Origin: Nitrospinae bacterium CG11_big_fil_rev_8_21_14_0_20_56_8
Lineage (GTDB): Bacteria; Nitrospinota; Nitrospinia; Nitrospinales; VA-1
DNA length: 6,615 nt
Assembly: GCA_002796165.1 (NCBI GenBank)
Contig: PCWF01000120.1
Location: 1 to 6,615, forward strand
Direction: 5' to 3'
Position 1 is the stretch's first letter. Each line of letters opens with the position of its first letter. Shown here one piece after another: positions 3,875 through 6,615 of the stretch. A program made the position numbers and the translations under genes. The notes beneath the pieces are model-generated. The model saw only the letters and a list, made by a program, of their open reading frames with translations. It made no database searches and had not been told where the DNA came from.

Positions 3875-6615
3875 ATGAACGGTCGTTCCAGAGTCCTTGC
3901 CCTTATTTTTATCATGGCCCTGGTTTCGCTGGGTGTGGGGGGAATTTGCATCTATTCTCTGTACAAAAGCGCTTTTGAAGAAGAACGGCAACACCTGATC
4001 GAAATGGCCCAAAGCCAAGCCCGCCTGATCAACGCCGTTTTAAGTACGGATTCCAGGGAAAATCTAAAGAAGGATGATCCTGAAAATTTGCAAACGGCCC
4101 TCGAAACGCTTCGCGAGGCACGACAGGAATTTCCGGGTGTGGATATCTCGGAGGAGTTTGTGGTGGCCCAGCTTTCGGGAGATCAGATTTTATTTTGGGG
4201 ACGAAGGGGGGAAATTGCGGGGGAGGCGCCATTGTTTACTCTTCCTTTCAGTTCCGATTTCGCGGAACTCATGCGCCTGGCCTTGAGCGGGCGGTCCGGA
4301 AGCATTGTCGCCGCGGACTATCGCGGGGAAAAGGTTCTTGCCGCTTATGAACCCATTCTTAAATTCCAACTGGGAATTGTAGTCAAGGAAGATCTATATA
4401 ATATTCGTAAACCCTTCAGGAATGCAGTTTTTTTGGGTTTCCCCGCCGGGGCCGTCCTTATTTTAGTCGGCACCTTGTGGTTCTTTCGCGTCATCGGCCC
4501 CATCCTGCAGGGGTTGCGCGAAAGTGAGGATAAATATCGAAGATTTTTCGAGGCCGAAACCGATGCGGTATTTATCATCGATCCCGCCACCAAGGGTATT
4601 CACGACGTCAACCCCTCCGCCTCGAAACTGTTCGGCTATTCCCAGGATGAATTCCGTCGAATGAAAATGACCGATATTTCCGCCGAACCGGAAAAAACGG
4701 CTACCTCCATCGAAAGTGTGGCCTTCGGGCGGGTGACGCAAATTTTTACCCGCTTCTATCGCAAGAAGGATGGAACCCTATTTCCGGTTGAGATTGTCGC
4801 GGGAGCTTTCCTGTGGAAAGGGAAAAAACTCATTTTTGGGGCTCTCAGGGATATTACGGCAAGATTTAAGGCGGAAGAGCAGATCCTGAGGCTCTCGCAG
4901 GCGATGGAGCAAACCGCAAGTATGGTCATGATCACCAACCTGGAGGGAAACATCGAGTATGTGAATTCGAGTTTTTGCGGGGTGACCGGGTACGGGCGTG
5001 AAGAAGTGATCGGGGAAAACCCCCGGTTCCTGAAATCCGGGGCACAGAGCCGGTTCTTTTACGAGAATTTATGGCAGGACCTCCGGGCGGGAAAAGTCTG
5101 GCAAGGGGAGTTTCAGAACCGGAAGAAGGATGGCCGGCTCTTCTGGGTGAAAAGCACGATTACCCCCGTAAGGAATTCCCAGGGAGATGTGACCCACTTC
5201 ATGGCGATCAAGGAAGACATCACCCGGCAGAAAATTTACGAGGAGGCCCTCCGTACCAGCGAGGAGCGGTTGGTGCAGGTGGTCGACAGCACCCACGGTT
5301 GGGTATGGGAGATGGACGGGGAAGGGCTTTACACCTATTCCAACGAGGCGGTGAAAGGCATTCTGGGTTACGCCCCCGGGGAAATCGTCGGGAAAAAATA
5401 TTTTTACGATTTCTTCGATCCCGGAGAAATGGAGGTTTTGAAAGAGCAGGCATTTAAAGTTGTCCATCAGCGAGAAGGGTTTCAGGGGTTCCTCAATGCA
5501 AACGTTCACAAGAACGGCCGCCGGGTCGTTCTATCCACCAGCGCCAGTCCCATGTGGGATTCCCGGGGGCAACTCATCGGTTACCGGGGGGTCGATGTGG
5601 ATGTGACCGACCGGATGCAAGCGGAAGAAGCGCTCCGGCAGAGTGAAATCAAGTTCCGCTCCCTGGTGGACCAGGCCGCGGACGCGCTTTACATGCACGG
5701 CGTGGACGGACGGTTCATCGACGTCAACCGGGCCGCGTGCGAAATTTCGGGTTATTCGCGGGAAGAGTTGTTGCGCATGAACATTGCCGACATCGACCAT
5801 CACGTCGGCAAGGAGGAAATTGAAATGATCCTCAATCAGGTCCGCCCCGGGAGGCCCCAGATTGTGCTTAGCGAACACCGGAGAAAGGATGGCACGGCGT
5901 ATCCGGTGGAGATCCATGTGGGGCAGATTGAAATTGCCGGCAAGAACCTTTTGCTCGGCATGGTCCGCGATATCAGCGACCGGAAACGGGCCGAGGAGAC
6001 GATTCAGCGGGCGCAAAAAGACTTGTTCTCGTCGGAAAAGCTGGTGTCCATCGGCAAACTTGCCGCGGGGGTTTGCCACGAGGTGTTGAATCCCCTCAAT
6101 GTTATTTCCCTGCATTTGCAATTGTTGTTGCGGAAAAGAAAAGACGACCCGGCCCTGCAGGCGACGTTGGCGAAAATGAAGAATGAAACGGCCCGGATCG
6201 AAAAAATCGCCCGGTCGCTTCTCCTGTTTTCCCGGCAGGGAGGGGCCGAACTTTCTCCCACCGACGTCAACCATGAATTGCAGTCGGTCCTCAATATTCT
6301 CCAAAAGGAAATGAGTCTGGAGAATATCCGCGTTGAGCTGGAGTTCGACGATGAAACTCCTTTTACGGTGATCGATAAGGATGAGCTTCGCCAGGTCTTG
6401 TTTAACCTGGTCAACAATGCCCGCCATGCCATGCCTCGCGGAGGGGTTTTGAAATTGACCACGCGGAAATTTAAAAGTAATAATCATGAGAACATCCGCA
6501 TCCAGATTGCCGACACGGGAACGGGAATCAAAAAAGAGAATTTATCCAAAATATTCGAACCGTTCTTCACGACCAAACCCGAGGGTGTGGGGACGGGCAT
6601 GGGTCTTCCCGTGTG
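3875..6615 (+). CDS. Membrane-bound multi-PAS sensor histidine kinase (3'-truncated by window edge)
   Basis: A two-component sensor that autophosphorylates on histidine and passes the phosphate to a response regulator not seen here. 913 codons are present and open to the edge. In order: membrane helix (about residues 7-29); extracytoplasmic sensor (30-183) with a Cache-like end, RGEKVLAAYEPI then LGIVVKEDL; second helix (184-204); PAS1 (218-332), PAS2 (337-454), PAS3 (463-582) and PAS4 (591-705), each ending in a D-[IV]-[TS] motif (DIT, DIT, DVT, DIS); HisKA with phospho-acceptor H735 in CHEVLNPLN; HATPase with N-box NLVNNA (N848), G1 DTGTGI (880-885), F-box IFEPFF and G2 GVGTGMGLPV (904-913). 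Boxes resemble the HPK4 (NtrB-like) class, whose partners are often NtrC-type regulators; the partner here is unknown. PAS2 looks NifL/Aer-like. All catalytic boxes are present, so it should be active. The last tens of residues and any fused receiver lie outside. The signal is not identifiable. Confidence 0.92.
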   Translation, partial: MNGRSRVLALIFIMALVSLGVGGICIYSLYKSAFEEERQHLIEMAQSQARLINAVLSTDSRENLKKDDPENLQTALETLREARQEFPGVDISEEFVVAQLSGDQILFWGRRGEIAGEAPLFTLPFSSDFAELMRLALSGRSGSIVAADYRGEKVLAAYEPILKFQLGIVVKEDLYNIRKPFRNAVFLGFPAGAVLILVGTLWFFRVIGPILQGLRESEDKYRRFFEAETDAVFIIDPATKGIHDVNPSASKLFGYSQDEFRRMKMTDISAEPEKTATSIESVAFGRVTQIFTRFYRKKDGTLFPVEIVAGAFLWKGKKLIFGALRDITARFKAEEQILRLSQAMEQTASMVMITNLEGNIEYVNSSFCGVTGYGREEVIGENPRFLKSGAQSRFFYENLWQDLRAGKVWQGEFQNRKKDGRLFWVKSTITPVRNSQGDVTHFMAIKEDITRQKIYEEALRTSEERLVQVVDSTHGWVWEMDGEGLYTYSNEAVKGILGYAPGEIVGKKYFYDFFDPGEMEVLKEQAFKVVHQREGFQGFLNANVHKNGRRVVLSTSASPMWDSRGQLIGYRGVDVDVTDRMQAEEALRQSEIKFRSLVDQAADALYMHGVDGRFIDVNRAACEISGYSREELLRMNIADIDHHVGKEEIEMILNQVRPGRPQIVLSEHRRKDGTAYPVEIHVGQIEIAGKNLLLGMVRDISDRKRAEETIQRAQKDLFSSEKLVSIGKLAAGVCHEVLNPLNVISLHLQLLLRKRKDDPALQATLAKMKNETARIEKIARSLLLFSRQGGAELSPTDVNHELQSVLNILQKEMSLENIRVELEFDDETPFTVIDKDELRQVLFNLVNNARHAMPRGGVLKLTTRKFKSNNHENIRIQIADTGTGIKKENLSKIFEPFFTTKPEGVGTGMGLPV

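Noticed and set aside
3716..4018. 100-codon open frame on the - strand upstream of and into the kinase
   Set aside because: It overlaps the promoter region and the start of the kinase; the sequence is low in features and no Shine-Dalgarno was seen.
5012..5041. LOV photoreceptor motif in PAS2
   Set aside because: The motif reads GENPRFL with Pro at the position of the essential LOV cysteine, so FMN-cysteine photochemistry is not supported.
5531..6487. 318-codon open frame on the - strand across the kinase
   Set aside because: It is antisense to PAS4, HisKA and HATPase sequence with clear family motifs; no motif of its own.
1..6615. CRISPR array, insertion sequence, attachment site or toxin-antitoxin pair
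   Set aside because: No regularly spaced repeats, transposase-like frames, terminal inverted repeats or small paired genes were seen; the coding genes are ordinary core and signalling genes.

Overview
The window holds the 3' end of a bacterial F1Fo-ATP synthase operon, then an intergenic stretch of about 430 bp, then the 5' portion of a large membrane-bound PAS-domain sensor histidine kinase that runs off the right edge. All real genes are on the + strand. The DNA is moderately GC-rich. The F-type beta subunit with a classic alpha-gamma-delta(beta)-epsilon gene order, strong Shine-Dalgarno sequences, and a multi-PAS kinase with HPK4-like boxes suggest a Gram-negative bacterium, perhaps of deltaproteobacterial, Nitrospirota or Nitrospinota type. 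That placement is a by-eye impression and not a phylogenetic result.

Layout. Positions 1-611 are the last 202 codons of atpA (alpha), truncated at the left edge. Positions 612-710 are an unusually roomy spacer containing a GC-rich hairpin. atpG (gamma) is 711-1574, atpD (beta) 1618-3039 and atpC (epsilon) 3041-3448, with a single base between atpD and atpC. Together they encode catalytic F1: alpha and beta form the hexamer, gamma is the rotating shaft, and epsilon caps the rotor foot and can inhibit ATP hydrolysis. The genes for delta and the Fo subunits are not in view; atpH and atpF would normally lie just upstream.

The region 3449-3874 holds a C-rich pyrimidine tract just after the atpC stop, a minor hairpin, a convincing intrinsic terminator (3587-3612) that should end the atp transcript, and the control region of the kinase. 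The control region has a sigma-70-like promoter (3814-3841), a long imperfect inverted repeat running into its -35 box (3763-3815), and a strong ribosome site (3866-3870).

The kinase (3875 to beyond 6615) has an N-terminal membrane anchor, an extracytoplasmic sensor region, a second membrane helix, four consecutive PAS domains, a HisKA domain with an H-box, and most of the HATPase domain. Only the extreme C-terminus, and any receiver domain fused to it, is missing. It appears to be a separate transcription unit, so its position next to atpC is not evidence that it controls ATP synthase. No mobile element, CRISPR array, tRNA or rRNA was recognised. No clearly novel multi-gene system is visible. 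The least ordinary parts are the kinase and its control region.
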